Shown piece after piece: positions 6,452 through 6,500 of a DNA stretch of 6,500 bases. The translations under genes were made by a program, and so were the position numbers. Positions within the stretch are counted from its first letter, which is position 1; every line of letters begins with the position of its first letter. The stretch comes from Oligoflexia bacterium (GTDB lineage Bacteria > Bdellovibrionota > JAFGOL01), in the NCBI GenBank assembly GCA_016926495.1, contig JAFGOL010000219.1, forward strand, positions 1 to 6,500. The letters run 5' to 3'. A model generated the notes under the pieces. The model saw nothing but the letters and a program-made list of their open reading frames with translations. It made no database searches and was not told the origin of the DNA.

Positions 6452-6500
6452 GGGTATTTATTAAATCCCCTAACTTAATCACTCCTCCAGCCCCACGCAG

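Noticed and set aside
6452..6470. Short inverted repeat GGGTATTT/AAATCCC upstream of the rpsU -35
   Set aside because: Short, with a bulge, and without a following U tract; an operator or terminator role cannot be supported from this alone.
6472..6500. Possible 3' end of an upstream minus-strand gene (for example a frame ending VGLEE then TGA)
   Set aside because: Too few bases are visible, and all three frames remain possible.

Overview
The window is a housekeeping stretch of a bacterial chromosome. Its core is the macromolecular synthesis operon, rpsU-dnaG-rpoD, read leftward on the minus strand. It is followed on the same strand by a tRNA with anticodon CAT, a C4-type zinc-ribbon coiled-coil protein and the RNase P RNA gene (rnpB). 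One AT-richer gene of unknown function runs rightward from the left edge and converges on rnpB. The primary sigma factor carries region 1.1 and a spacer of about 200 residues between regions 1.2 and 2. Together with the rpsU-dnaG-rpoD order, this fits a Gram-negative lineage near the former Deltaproteobacteria (Desulfobacterota and relatives) or a neighbouring phylum. The species cannot be named from the sequence alone.

Layout from right to left, in the direction of minus-strand transcription. A candidate sigma70-type promoter (6423-6451) precedes rpsU, which starts at a TTG behind a very strong Shine-Dalgarno. dnaG follows after 38 bases and also starts at TTG. rpoD follows after 7 bases, with its ribosome site inside the end of dnaG. 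A 222-base non-coding gap (2315-2536) holds a weak terminator-like fold and a weak promoter candidate just after rpoD. It also holds a 14-base-arm hairpin (2430-2466) and a 91-base imperfect palindrome (2332-2422). The internal loops of that palindrome form tandem G-A mismatches only when read as minus-strand RNA. The tRNA gene lies 17 bases further on, then the zinc-ribbon gene (TTG start, good ribosome site), then rnpB. rnpB begins about 5 bases after the zinc-ribbon stop codon and appears to have its own promoter embedded in the last codons of that gene.

Functionally the strand groups translation (S21, tRNA), replication priming (DnaG), transcription initiation (RpoD) and tRNA 5' maturation (RNase P). 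The least explained parts are the structured RNA-like element before the tRNA and the unknown protein at the left edge. I see no CRISPR array, insertion sequence or defence system.
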